Source: Ostrinia nubilalis (taxonomy: Eukaryota; Arthropoda; Insecta; Lepidoptera; Crambidae). From it: DNA of 64,000 bases. Below are positions 35,370 to 43,531 of this stretch, piece after piece. The notes beneath the pieces were generated by a model that searched no databases, was not told the DNA's origin, and saw nothing but the letters and a program-made list of their open reading frames with translations. Each line of letters begins with the position of its first letter. The first letter of the stretch is position 1. The stretch is from NCBI RefSeq assembly GCF_963855985.1, contig NC_087093.1, forward strand, positions 17,375,001-17,439,000, in the 5' to 3' direction. Made by a program: the position numbers and the translations under genes.

Positions 35370-35489
35370 GGCGGAGTAGTGCCAACTTACTTTAACAATA
35401 ACTTTAACAATTTAACCGGTATTTTTTGTATGGATTTTGACAGATTTTTGATATTTGTTAATGTTAAAGTAAGAGGGTGCAACTCAGCC
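35370..35489. mobile_element. MITE family A, copy 5
   Basis: GGCGGAGTAGTGCCAACTTA to AGAGGGTGCAACTCAGCC, the same orientation as copy 3 at 24066, with TA on both outer flanks. Confidence 0.75.
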
Positions 35490-37051
35490 TAAGCATGAAA
35501 TATTTCGCAGGTTACTGAAAGTTATACTTTTCTTCTAGGTACTTCTGCGACCTAAACATTAACTTGGTTTTTTCATAAGTTAAAGTAATCGTATTTATGA
35601 CCAGAGACGTAATTTTTGGTCAAATTCAAATTATTTATTGCATGTCACATGGGTAAGGGTTGGTCATATTATATTATACAATTTATCGAACGCACATTAC
35701 AACAGTAATTCTAAATATTTATACCCATTACACAATAACAATTTTTAACATCTCAATGGTACTCTCTCTATGTGAATTTGTCCAAAGATTTACCATTATA
35801 AGTATTTATCTCTCACAAAGACCTTCCTACAATAAAGAAATAAGTAAAGTATTAGATCAAATTATAGTGAACTATTGGATTACGTCGAAGGTGATATTTC
35901 AGGCCAAATCGGCGCCTTTGTTGGATATTACGTGTCAAGCTGTCAATCTTGTTACACGCACTCTATCACAATAATAACGAAACCTTTTAAGGTTTATGAC
36001 CTTCAGTTCTACATCTTCCTGTACTGTAGATAACTTTTCTTAGAAAACCTTCCAAAGCTTTTGGAGCAGGTTGAGCTTACGTAGCCCACGGAATTGATGA
36101 AATTAGTAGTGGAACTACCTAATTAATAACGCGAGCAATGCGTATTTTATTTGAGAACATTTTTGAAGGTGAAGGAGGCAAGTGAATGCAATGCTATAAA
36201 GTAAACTTTTAGGCCAGTGAGTAAATTGATTTATTGAATTAATCATTAAAACTTGTATCACTTATTTATGACACAATTTTTAGTTAATTGGCGCCCACTG
36301 CGCTAGCATATTATCCAGACGTGTCGTGCTCGGGTATGTAAATTGTACCCACTATAAGTTTACTTAATAAAAGATGTTTAACCAAATAATACTTTCTATT
36401 CGAATGATTGCTTTTTCACGATTTTCTGCTGGAATAAAATAAGCTATGGTATAAGTAAATGATAGGATATAGCCATTTGTGATTATGTGTGTAACTCAAG
36501 ATTTAATCATTTGTCATAACTTATCATTGAGCATTTCGCAGGTTTTTCAGTAACAACCTTTTGTAAATCTTGGTTTTTCCTTAACCCCATTCAACTGTTC
36601 CAATATCAGTTGGCGCCGAAACCAGCCACGTGACAGATGTCAAACGAGCATGTAGGCAAACACATTTTGTTATTCAGCCTGAGAACTCTTACGATACGCC
36701 CCAAGACCGCAACGAATAACGCAGCCGCGGGCGGCATCGAAAGTGAAATGTAACAACTATATCTTTACACCCACGCCAATACAATTTAGACCTTGTTTCT
36801 TACACTTTGCGGTTTATTTTGAAGGCAAACTCAAAGACACTGGACAAGCCAGTGTTGTCACACTTTTGGGCTGTTCCAGATGTGTCAAGGACTACTGTTT
36901 TGCAAAAATACTTTCTTCCATCGCATCCTTACCTGCTTTACATATTGAGACATGACTCGTACTTATTTGGCTTACTTACGTTAAACTGAGTAGGTCTTAT
37001 TGAAGGCCGCTTAAAAGACACATATTTAATAGATGCATGACTGGGAAGTGA
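35490..37051. other. Non-coding, unexplained 104-aa frame
   Basis: The open frame at 35660-35974 is rich in Ile and Tyr, has no family I recognise and lies in AT-rich DNA, so I do not call it. A GC-richer patch at about 36610-36745 holds GGCGCCGAAACCAGCCACGT and GCAGCCGCGGGCGG, without a frame. Confidence 0.4.
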
Positions 37052-37245
37052 TCTTACTAATATTATAAATGCGAAAGTTTGGATGTCTGGATGTTTGTTG
37101 CTCTTTCACACAAAAACTACTGAACGGATTTTGATGTAACTTTACAGTATTATTGTTTATAACCCTGAATAACATATGGGCTATAATTTATGACGATGTG
37201 TGACAAACTAAATTTCACGCGGGTGAAGCCGCGGGCAAAAGCTAG
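37052..37245 (+). mobile_element. Non-autonomous Helitron, second copy
   Basis: It opens A|TCTTACTAATATTATAAATG and ends CGCGGGTGAAGCCGCGGGC, AAAAGCTAG|T. It is close to 7277-7482, with a small deletion near the 5' end. Confidence 0.85.
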
Positions 37246-37249
37246 TATA

Positions 37250-37447
37250 AAATATAATGGCAGTCCCAATATAGTGTTTTGAGTTTGTTCCGGCGTTTCT
37301 TCTCAGCACTTGCCATATGTTTGGCCCAAAAGATAAGGGCAGTTGTAAGGTGCCCCATAAGGGCTACCTTTTTTATTTACTATATTTTACGTTCATAAGT
37401 GCCACCAGTGGTCTAAATTGAATAAAATATTTTTGATTTGATTTTTA
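37250..37447 (+). mobile_element. LINE/SINE 3' end with TTGATTTGAT tail
   Basis: GTTCCGGCGTTTCTTCTCAG, GATAAGGGCAGTTGTAAGG and the terminal AATAAAATATTTTTGATTTG are typical of the 3' UTR of L2/CR1-type elements in Lepidoptera. There is no ORF remnant. Confidence 0.55.
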
Positions 37448-37758
37448 TATAAGTACATACTCTACATACAATAAGTACATGATGTCGAAACCGAAGGCAA
37501 TTATACTAGAACTTCATTGATCTAGTTCAACCAGCCAACACAATAATTAATTAACTATGGGAAAATAGAGAGCAACTAGATGATTGAGTACGTCTAGCGA
37601 TCCAAATCAGACAAATAAATAATAGTTGAACATTTATGTATGGCTGGGGAAATCGGTCCTGCATATGCTTTTCATTGTTTAGTTGGTGCGTTACAACCTT
37701 GTCGTCATCGAGCCACATTAAAGGCTTTGATTACACCCTTAATCAGTGTTCCCTAAGA

Positions 37759-37891
37759 GTTCAGTCAAACCAACGCGATCACAAACGATCAGCCAGCGTG
37801 CAGCGATGGCGATCAATGCATTTACTTGTAAGTCTTATCGCCATCGCTGCACGCCGGCTGATCGCGTGTGATCGCGTTGGTTTGGCTGAAC
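37759..37891. mobile_element. Palindromic MITE, 133 bp
   Basis: The arms of 55 bp (37759-37813 and 37837-37891) begin GTTCAGTCAAACCAACGCGA and differ at only a few positions. The loop is 23 bp. Frames reported on both strands across it simply reflect the palindrome. Confidence 0.85.
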
Positions 37892-38069
37892 CTTTAATAC
37901 ATAGCATAGACTTACAAAAAGAAAAAAAGCCTTCTTTGCTACATATCGTTGTTCCGTGATTGCGGCTAACGGTTATGGGCGAGAAGCAAAAATTATACAA
38001 ATACACAGAATACCAGCGTTATACTCTAGGTCTTGACCTAGGGCATAGCACATGCTGAGTGGCTACCAT

Positions 38070-38233
38070 TGTAATGGTTGGCAACACTGCGGCGGCCATA
38101 TTTAATCTCATTGGAGAAAAAGCGAAGGACAGACGTTGTTGTACAAGTTGTGAAGTAAATAAGAAGAATAAAACCCCAAGTGTTAATAATAACTTCAGCA
38201 TTTTATTTCAACATCAAATCTACATATAATACA
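38070..38233 (+). repeat. 5' LTR (164 bp)
   Basis: Starts TGTAATGGTTGG and ends TACATATAATACA, so it has TG...CA ends. It is identical to 42409-42572. A polyadenylation signal AATAAA lies at about 38167. No strong TATA box is visible, so transcription may start from an initiator. Confidence 0.95.
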
Positions 38234-38246
38234 TGGCGCAGTCGGC
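38234..38246 (+). promoter_or_regulatory. Primer-binding site, tRNA-Ser type
   Basis: TGGCGCAGTCGGC starts directly after the LTR. TGGCGCAGTCG is the complement of the 3' end of an insect serine tRNA (acceptor half CGACUGC, discriminator G, CCA). There is no spacer between LTR and site. Confidence 0.8.
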
Positions 38247-38267
38247 TTCAAGAACCATTAAGAAGTT

Positions 38268-39161
38268 ATGAAAACTGACGAAAATCACGATACGAAAAAC
38301 CACTCCAAACACGTGCAAGAAACATTGCAAGAAACCGAAGAAATGGGCACTCCTCTCGAATTCAAAATGCCTCAACCACTTCAGATGGACTCTGTAGGTG
38401 ACGTGCTTACGAGGTGGAGAAATTTTAAGCAACAATTAGCAGTATTCCTATTGGCATCCGGTTTGGAAAAAGTCACAGAAAAAAGAAAGTCCGCCATTTT
38501 ACTGAACTGCATAGGCGAGGAGGGACAAAACATCTACTTCAATATATTAAAGAAATCAGAAGATACACCTAAATATGAAGATTTGCTAAGAGAATTTGAT
38601 ACTTACTTTGAACCAAAGCAGAACGTGATCATAAGCACCTTCAACTTTAACAGCAGAAATCAGGAAGACGGGGAATCCTTTGACAGTTTCTACTCTGAAA
38701 TAAGGAAATTGGTAAAGAACTGTCACTATGAAGACCAAGAAAACAGAATGCTAAGGGACAGAATTGTCATGGGTATCCGAGACAGGAACCTGCAAAGAAA
38801 ACTCCTAGAAACTAATAACTTAACCCTGGAATCAGCACTAGACCAATGCAGAGCTGCGGAACTATCACGGGAACATATCAAGATCATTCAGAAGCAAGAA
38901 GAGTCACTCAAGGTCGATGCAGTTGTCCCACAAAACCCTAAAGTTAAGTACAATAGGTACATTTCACAAAATAATTACAACAAAACTTTTTATCATTGCA
39001 AAAAATGTAACAGGGAACATGGCCCACGGCAATGCCCCGCTTATGGTAAAACTTGTTCACTATGTAATAAACTTAATCACTTCGCTCAAGGTTGCAAAAA
39101 CAAAAAAGTTAATTCAATTGAGACAGCCAGTACTGATGATAACTATGTTCATAACTTATGA
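38268..39161 (+). CDS. gag: Gag (capsid and zinc knuckles), 297 aa
   Basis: Structural polyprotein that packages the retrotransposon RNA into cytoplasmic particles. The start is the first ATG after the primer site. Residues about 30-220 form an alpha-helical capsid-like region (GDVLTRWRNFKQQLAVFLLA, then ESFDSFYSEIRKLVKNC). The C-terminus has two zinc knuckles: CKKCNREHGPRQC, with one residue less than the usual CX2CX4HX4C, and CSLCNKLNHFAQGC, which fits exactly. Length is usual for a Ty3/gypsy Gag. It ends HNL followed by TGA, and the next codons CTA GTT continue in the same frame into pol. The stop context UGA-CUA-G is the best-known readthrough context, so a minor share of ribosomes may make a Gag-Pol fusion. 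Confidence 0.92.
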   Translation: MKTDENHDTKNHSKHVQETLQETEEMGTPLEFKMPQPLQMDSVGDVLTRWRNFKQQLAVFLLASGLEKVTEKRKSAILLNCIGEEGQNIYFNILKKSEDTPKYEDLLREFDTYFEPKQNVIISTFNFNSRNQEDGESFDSFYSEIRKLVKNCHYEDQENRMLRDRIVMGIRDRNLQRKLLETNNLTLESALDQCRAAELSREHIKIIQKQEESLKVDAVVPQNPKVKYNRYISQNNYNKTFYHCKKCNREHGPRQCPAYGKTCSLCNKLNHFAQGCKNKKVNSIETASTDDNYVHNL

Positions 39162-39165
39162 CTAG
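39159..39165 (+). promoter_or_regulatory. Candidate stop-codon readthrough site UGA-CUA-G
   Basis: Gag ends in TGA and the codons after it stay open for 985 residues in the same frame. TGACTAG matches the readthrough context known from alphaviruses and from several animal genes. A short possible stem, CTCC-ATC-GGAG, begins about 17 bases after the stop. Confidence 0.7.
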
Positions 39166-42119
39166 TTAAAGCATGTCACTCCATCGGAGGTAAAAAGTTA
39201 ATTGGTGGAAATGAGTGGCAAGTAATACTAAGAACAGAAAATAAAAAAGTTACTTATAAATGTGATACCGGGGCTCAAGTAAATGTGATCTCATTAAAAC
39301 ACTTGCAACAAATTGTCAATGATGAGAACCCTAAGTGGTCTGAGACAAACATTTTATTAGAAGCATTTGGGGGTTACAAAATTAAACCAGTAGGTAAAAT
39401 AATATTAACAATATATTTGAATGATGAGTTGGGTAAAATACCCACTGAATTTCTAATAATAAAAGAAAATGTTTGTCCAATACTCGGTCTTAATTCACTA
39501 CTGAAATTAAACTTGTTAAATTCAAATAATATCAATCTATCACAAACAAGTAATAACTGCATAAACAGCGTAAATGCTCAAAGCAAAGATATAATTATTA
39601 ATCAATATCCCGAACTTTTTCAGGGCATAGGACAATTTGACACACCGCTGGAACTGCACACTCAACCAGATGCACAAATTGTAGTGAAACCACCGCGACG
39701 AGTTCCACAGGCACTAATGGATCGCCTAGCTCAAAAACTAAAAAGTTTAGAAGAAAATCAGATTATTGAGAGAGTTGAACATCCAAAATCATTTGTAAGT
39801 AATCTTGTCATAGTTGAGAAAAGTGATGGTAATTTGAGAATTTGTCTAGACCCTCAAGACTTAAATAAAGTTTTAATAAGAGAATTTCACCTCATTCCAA
39901 CTTTGGATGAAATAGTAAACAAATTAAGTAATAAATCAATTTTTTCAGTACTAGATTTATCGGATGGGTTCTATAATATTAAACTAACAGAAAAATCAAC
40001 AGACTTGTGTTCATTTAGTACTCCCTTTGGCTGTTACAAATTTCTCAGATTACCATTTGGTTTGTCAGTAGCATCTGAAATTTTCCAAAAATACACTGAA
40101 AGAACCTTTGGTGACATACCTGGTGTTGTAATATACTGCGATGATTTGTTAATATGTGCTGAAAACGAAATTGAACATGATAAAATATTAAAATGTGTAC
40201 TAGAAAGAGCAAAAGAAAGCAATGTTAAATTTAATAAAAGAAAATTTCAGTATAAGCTGAGTGAAGTAAAGTATTTTGGTCACATTTTTTCTAAAGAGGG
40301 AATGAAAATTGATCCGGACAGAATTAAAGCCATTATGAACATTAAAACTCCAATAAACAAAAAAGAACTTCAAATATTTTTAGGAATGATTAATTACTTA
40401 AGAAACTTTGTTAATAAACTAGCTGACTTGACAACACCATTAAATACCCTCTTGAAAAAAGATGTGACATGGTTATGGACGGAGTTGCATGAAAAATCTT
40501 TTAATAACATTAAAAAGTGTATCAGTACAGCACCAGTATTGCAAAATTTTAATTCTTTATTACCAATTACAATTCAATGTGATGCAAGTAAGGATGGATT
40601 GGGTTGCTGTTTAATGCAGAATGGGAAACCTGTATGTTATGCTTCAAGAAGTCTCACTAGTGCAGAAAGAAATTTTTCCCAAATAGAAAAAGAGTTACTA
40701 AGTATTGTCTGGGCAACAAAGAAATTTCATTACTTTATTTATGGTAAAAAGTGCACTATACTTAATGATCACAAACCTTTAGAGAGCATATTAAAGAAAG
40801 GTATCCATGCAATTCCGTCAGCTAGATTGCAACGAATGAAACTAAAATTGTTAAAATATAATATTGAATTTAAATATCTAAAAGGTCGTTTAATGCATAT
40901 AGCAGATCTATTGTCTCGTTCTTATTTAGAGGAAACTGAGGATGATCAATCTTACATGTATGAGGTAATACACTGTATAGGTCTTGCAAACTATTTACAG
41001 TGCTCTGATGAACAAAAACAAGAATTGTTGATAGAAACATCTAAAGACGTAGAATTGTCAAAATTATTAGAATTCACCCAGAATGGCTGGCCAGATAAAA
41101 ACATACCAGATAACTTAAAACATTACTATAAATTCAGAGACATTATAACAATTGATCAACAACTCTTGTTCATGAATGATAGATTATTGGTTCCAACTTC
41201 TCTTAGATTAAAACTCCTACATAAAATGCATGAAGGTCACCTAGGAATGACAAAAATGAAACAACTGGCTAGAACTTTGTATTATTGGCCCAATATTGAT
41301 TCACACATAGAAGCATTGGTTAGGAAATGTATTATCTGTCAAACTTACCAGAATAACAACACTAAAGAACCTTTACTATCACATGAGGTACCTAAATTAC
41401 CATTCTCAAAGATAGGTATTGACATTATGGACTTTAAAAAGAAGAGTTATTTGATAATCTATGACTATACCACGAAATGGCTAGATATAAAATTAATTAA
41501 TAATAAATCTGCAAATACTATAATAAATGTATTGATAGATGTATTTGCTTGCTTTGGCATACCATCTGAAATTGTAGCAGATCACATTCCATTTGATTCC
41601 TTACAGTGTAAACAGTTTGCTAGTGAATGGGGTTTTAAATTCACATACTCTAGCCCAAGATATCCTCAATCAAATGGTATGGCTGAGCGTGGAGTACAGA
41701 TAGCTAAAAAAATGTTAAAAAAGTGTAATGAAGATAAAACAGATTTTAGGATTTCCTTATTACAATATAGATCATCACCAGTATCAGGCACGCACTTCAC
41801 ACCTTCACAGTTGATGATGAACAGGAACTTAAAAACAAAGTTACCATCCACTTATAAGTACTTAATACCAAAGTTGAATGATAATGTAGAGACTGAAATG
41901 GCTAAGACTAACAATAGAAATATAAGAAACTATAATAGAAATGTAAAGGAAAAACCTAGCTTTAAGTTAAACCAAAAGATATGGTTTAAGAAAGATCCAC
42001 AAAGTGACCAATGGTTACAAGGTATAGTGATATGTAACAATAATTATAGATCTTATGTAATCAAGGATTGTAATGGATGTATTTATACTAGAACCTCATA
42101 TCATATTCGCTCTCAATAA
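39162..42119 (+). CDS. pol: Pol: protease, RT, RNase H, integrase (985 aa)
   Basis: Replication polyprotein, read in the same frame as Gag. There is no ATG until far inside, so it should be made by readthrough. The protease motif CDTGAQVNV is at residues 34-42. The reverse transcriptase has VLDLSDGFYNI (Asp at about 39960) and YCDD (40134-40145), a variant of YxDD. RNase H carries IQCDASKDGLG and the LNDHKPL box. The integrase zinc finger has H-x3-H (HEGH) and CIICQ. Its core has Asp in GIDIMDF, Asp in VADHIPF and Glu in NGMAERGV; by my count 34 residues separate the last two, one fewer than usual, and ADHIPF replaces the common SDNGPxF. The C-terminus (QWLQGIVIC...SYVIKD) resembles a GPY/F-type module. 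All catalytic positions are kept. Confidence 0.93.
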   Translation, partial: LVKACHSIGGKKLIGGNEWQVILRTENKKVTYKCDTGAQVNVISLKHLQQIVNDENPKWSETNILLEAFGGYKIKPVGKIILTIYLNDELGKIPTEFLIIKENVCPILGLNSLLKLNLLNSNNINLSQTSNNCINSVNAQSKDIIINQYPELFQGIGQFDTPLELHTQPDAQIVVKPPRRVPQALMDRLAQKLKSLEENQIIERVEHPKSFVSNLVIVEKSDGNLRICLDPQDLNKVLIREFHLIPTLDEIVNKLSNKSIFSVLDLSDGFYNIKLTEKSTDLCSFSTPFGCYKFLRLPFGLSVASEIFQKYTERTFGDIPGVVIYCDDLLICAENEIEHDKILKCVLERAKESNVKFNKRKFQYKLSEVKYFGHIFSKEGMKIDPDRIKAIMNIKTPINKKELQIFLGMINYLRNFVNKLADLTTPLNTLLKKDVTWLWTELHEKSFNNIKKCISTAPVLQNFNSLLPITIQCDASKDGLGCCLMQNGKPVCYASRSLTSAERNFSQIEKELLSIVWATKKFHYFIYGKKCTILNDHKPLESILKKGIHAIPSARLQRMKLKLLKYNIEFKYLKGRLMHIADLLSRSYLEETEDDQSYMYEVIHCIGLANYLQCSDEQKQELLIETSKDVELSKLLEFTQNGWPDKNIPDNLKHYYKFRDIITIDQQLLFMNDRLLVPTSLRLKLLHKMHEGHLGMTKMKQLARTLYYWPNIDSHIEALVRKCIICQTYQNNNTKEPLLSHEVPKLPFSKIGIDIMDFKKKSYLIIYDYTTKWLDIKLINNKSANTIINVLIDVFACFGIPSEIVADHIPFDSLQCKQFASEWGFKFTYSSPRYPQSNGMAERGVQIAKKMLKKCNEDKTDFRISLLQYRSSPVSGTHFTPSQLMMNRNLKTKLPSTYKYLIPKLNDNVETEMAKTNNRNIRNYNRNVKEKPSFKLNQKIWFKKDPQSDQWLQGIVICNNNYRSYVIKDCNGCIYTRTSYHIRSQ

Positions 42120-42383
42120 TCTGATGGTACTGTTTTATGTATGAGTGTGCAGTTACAGAAATTATTCAGTTACTACAATGATAGGAACTTTTATGTATAA
42201 AGAAATATAAGTACATAGTGACAATATAATTAAGTAAACTTAAGTCTTAGTTTGTTTGTAAAACATACACAATGTTACATAGTATTCCATAAATAGTTAA
42301 AATTCTGATAAGTAGTATATATTAAAGTATATAAATGTTTAAGTTTGTAGTTGCTTAATATGTAACTATCTTTTTTTTTTATA

Positions 42384-42408
42384 ATTTTTTTTTGGAAAAG
42401 GGATATGA
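42384..42408 (+). promoter_or_regulatory. Polypurine tract
   Basis: A purine run GGAAAAGGGA sits 9-18 bases before the 3' LTR, after a long T tract. This is the expected primer site for plus-strand synthesis. Confidence 0.75.
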
Positions 42409-42572
42409 TGTAATGGTTGGCAACACTGCGGCGGCCATATTTAATCTCATTGGAGAAAAAGCGAAGGACAGACGTTGTTGTACAAGTTGTGAAGTAAATA
42501 AGAAGAATAAAACCCCAAGTGTTAATAATAACTTCAGCATTTTATTTCAACATCAAATCTACATATAATACA
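42409..42572 (+). repeat. 3' LTR (164 bp)
   Basis: Identical by eye to 38070-38233 along its whole length. It is followed by ACCAT, the target duplication. Confidence 0.95.
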
Positions 42573-42589
42573 ACCATTTTGGTTCAAAT

Positions 42590-42685
42590 TTAACTAGGTA
42601 CTTAGTAATTATATTGTTGTAAGTAGTCTAAGGATGTTTGGACTAAATAAAAATATTTTTCTTTCTTTCTTTCTTTCTTTCTAAA
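42590..42685 (+). mobile_element. LINE 3' tail with CTTT microsatellite
   Basis: GGATGTTTGGACTAAATAAA then AATATTTTTCTTTCTTTC is the same type of retroelement tail as at 4771-4890. It lies just outside the LTR element, in the older target DNA. Confidence 0.6.
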
Positions 42686-43115
42686 TAAGACGTGCAAGCA
42701 AATCCACGCAACACGACCATAACTAATAGTGGGAGCGTGGACAAGACTTGCACCGGACTGTAATGGTACAGCACTTCAAGCTTACACTGCAGCATCTAAT
42801 GTCGTTGAAATAGAGGCTATTTTTCAATAAAAAATATAGTCCGATGTGCTCTTAACTACAAAATGTCTGCAATACTTTCCTGTCTGCAATTGCAACAGAA
42901 ACAAATTCGTGTCGCACAGAGCCGCATTCAGAGTGAATGTGTGACCAAAAACGCATTAGAAATCTGCAACGATTTGTCAGAAAAAGTGAAATTTAAAATG
43001 AATTCGCTCTTTACGATGACCAGCTGAAATATGGTGCTTTCATTACCTTACACGAGTAATAAATCTCATCTCATCATCGCATGTAGGTACTTGCTCTTAA
43101 GTTCTCTGATATACA

Positions 43116-43300
43116 TTTTCGACGATGACCGTTGGGGCAAAAAAGTTCTCGAGTGGCGACCGCGGGCTGGAAGATGTAGCGTGGGCAGGCCTCCTACTAA
43201 GTGGACCGACGATCTGGTAAAGATGCGGGCAGCGCAGGACCGTTCATTGTGGAAAACCTTGGGGGAGGCCTTTGTCCAGCAGTGGACGTCTTTTGGCTGA
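43116..43300 (+). pseudogene. RTE-type LINE ORF C-terminus
   Basis: The frame reads DDDRWGKKVLEWRPRAG, then GRPPTKWTDDLVKMRAAQDR, then SLWKTLGEAFVQQWTSFG and TGA at 43298-43300. This is the end of the RTE-type polyprotein. The usual KVAG...WM segment is shortened to KMRAAQDR, so a few codons are deleted. The upstream frame (43031-43115) is unrelated. Other copies lie at 6420, 50286, 51000, 56178, 56486 and 63845. Confidence 0.8.
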
Positions 43301-43445
43301 AACCATCGAAATAAAACAAAAAAAATAGGGAAAAAGGATTTTATACGAAATCCATACAAAAGACATCAACGCGTTAGAGGAACATCGAATCCAAAACACT
43401 TTTGGGAGAAGACTTTTGTTGTTTACATTTATGTCAATTTTATTT

Positions 43446-43470
43446 CAAAGACAAAGACAAAGACAAAGAC
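43446..43470 (-). repeat. Microsatellite 3' tail of the LINE
   Basis: The plus strand shows AAAGACAAAGACAAAGACAA, which is (GTCTTT)n on the LINE strand. Target-primed CR1/L2-type elements end in short repeats of this kind. Confidence 0.75.
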
Positions 43471-43531
43471 ATTTATTTGCAAAGAATAGGTTGATACAGA
43501 TAGTGTTGTAAATACAAAGTGCTCTATTCTG

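Larger units (their letters stand above)
38065..42577 (+). mobile_element. Complete Ty3/gypsy LTR retrotransposon (mag-like)
   Basis: The element runs from 38070 to 42572 with identical 164-bp LTRs and the 5-bp target duplication ACCAT at 38065-38069 and 42573-42577. Order: LTR, primer-binding site, gag, UGA stop, protease-RT-RNase H-integrase, polypurine tract, LTR. This is the Ty3/gypsy order. Short LTRs plus a tRNA-Ser type primer site recall the mag lineage first described in the silkworm; I infer the clade. There is no env-like frame after integrase. Both coding frames are open apart from the single stop between them, so it may be active. Confidence 0.93.

Noticed and set aside
35660..35974. 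104-aa frame rich in Ile, Tyr and Thr
   Set aside because: AT-rich composition explains it; there is no domain, no partner exon and no promoter.
37636..38006. 107-aa plus and 75-aa minus frames
   Set aside because: They run through the palindromic MITE at 37759-37891, which explains open frames on both strands.
42120..42400. Possible env-like ORF after integrase
   Set aside because: The 290 bases before the 3' LTR contain no open frame of useful length.
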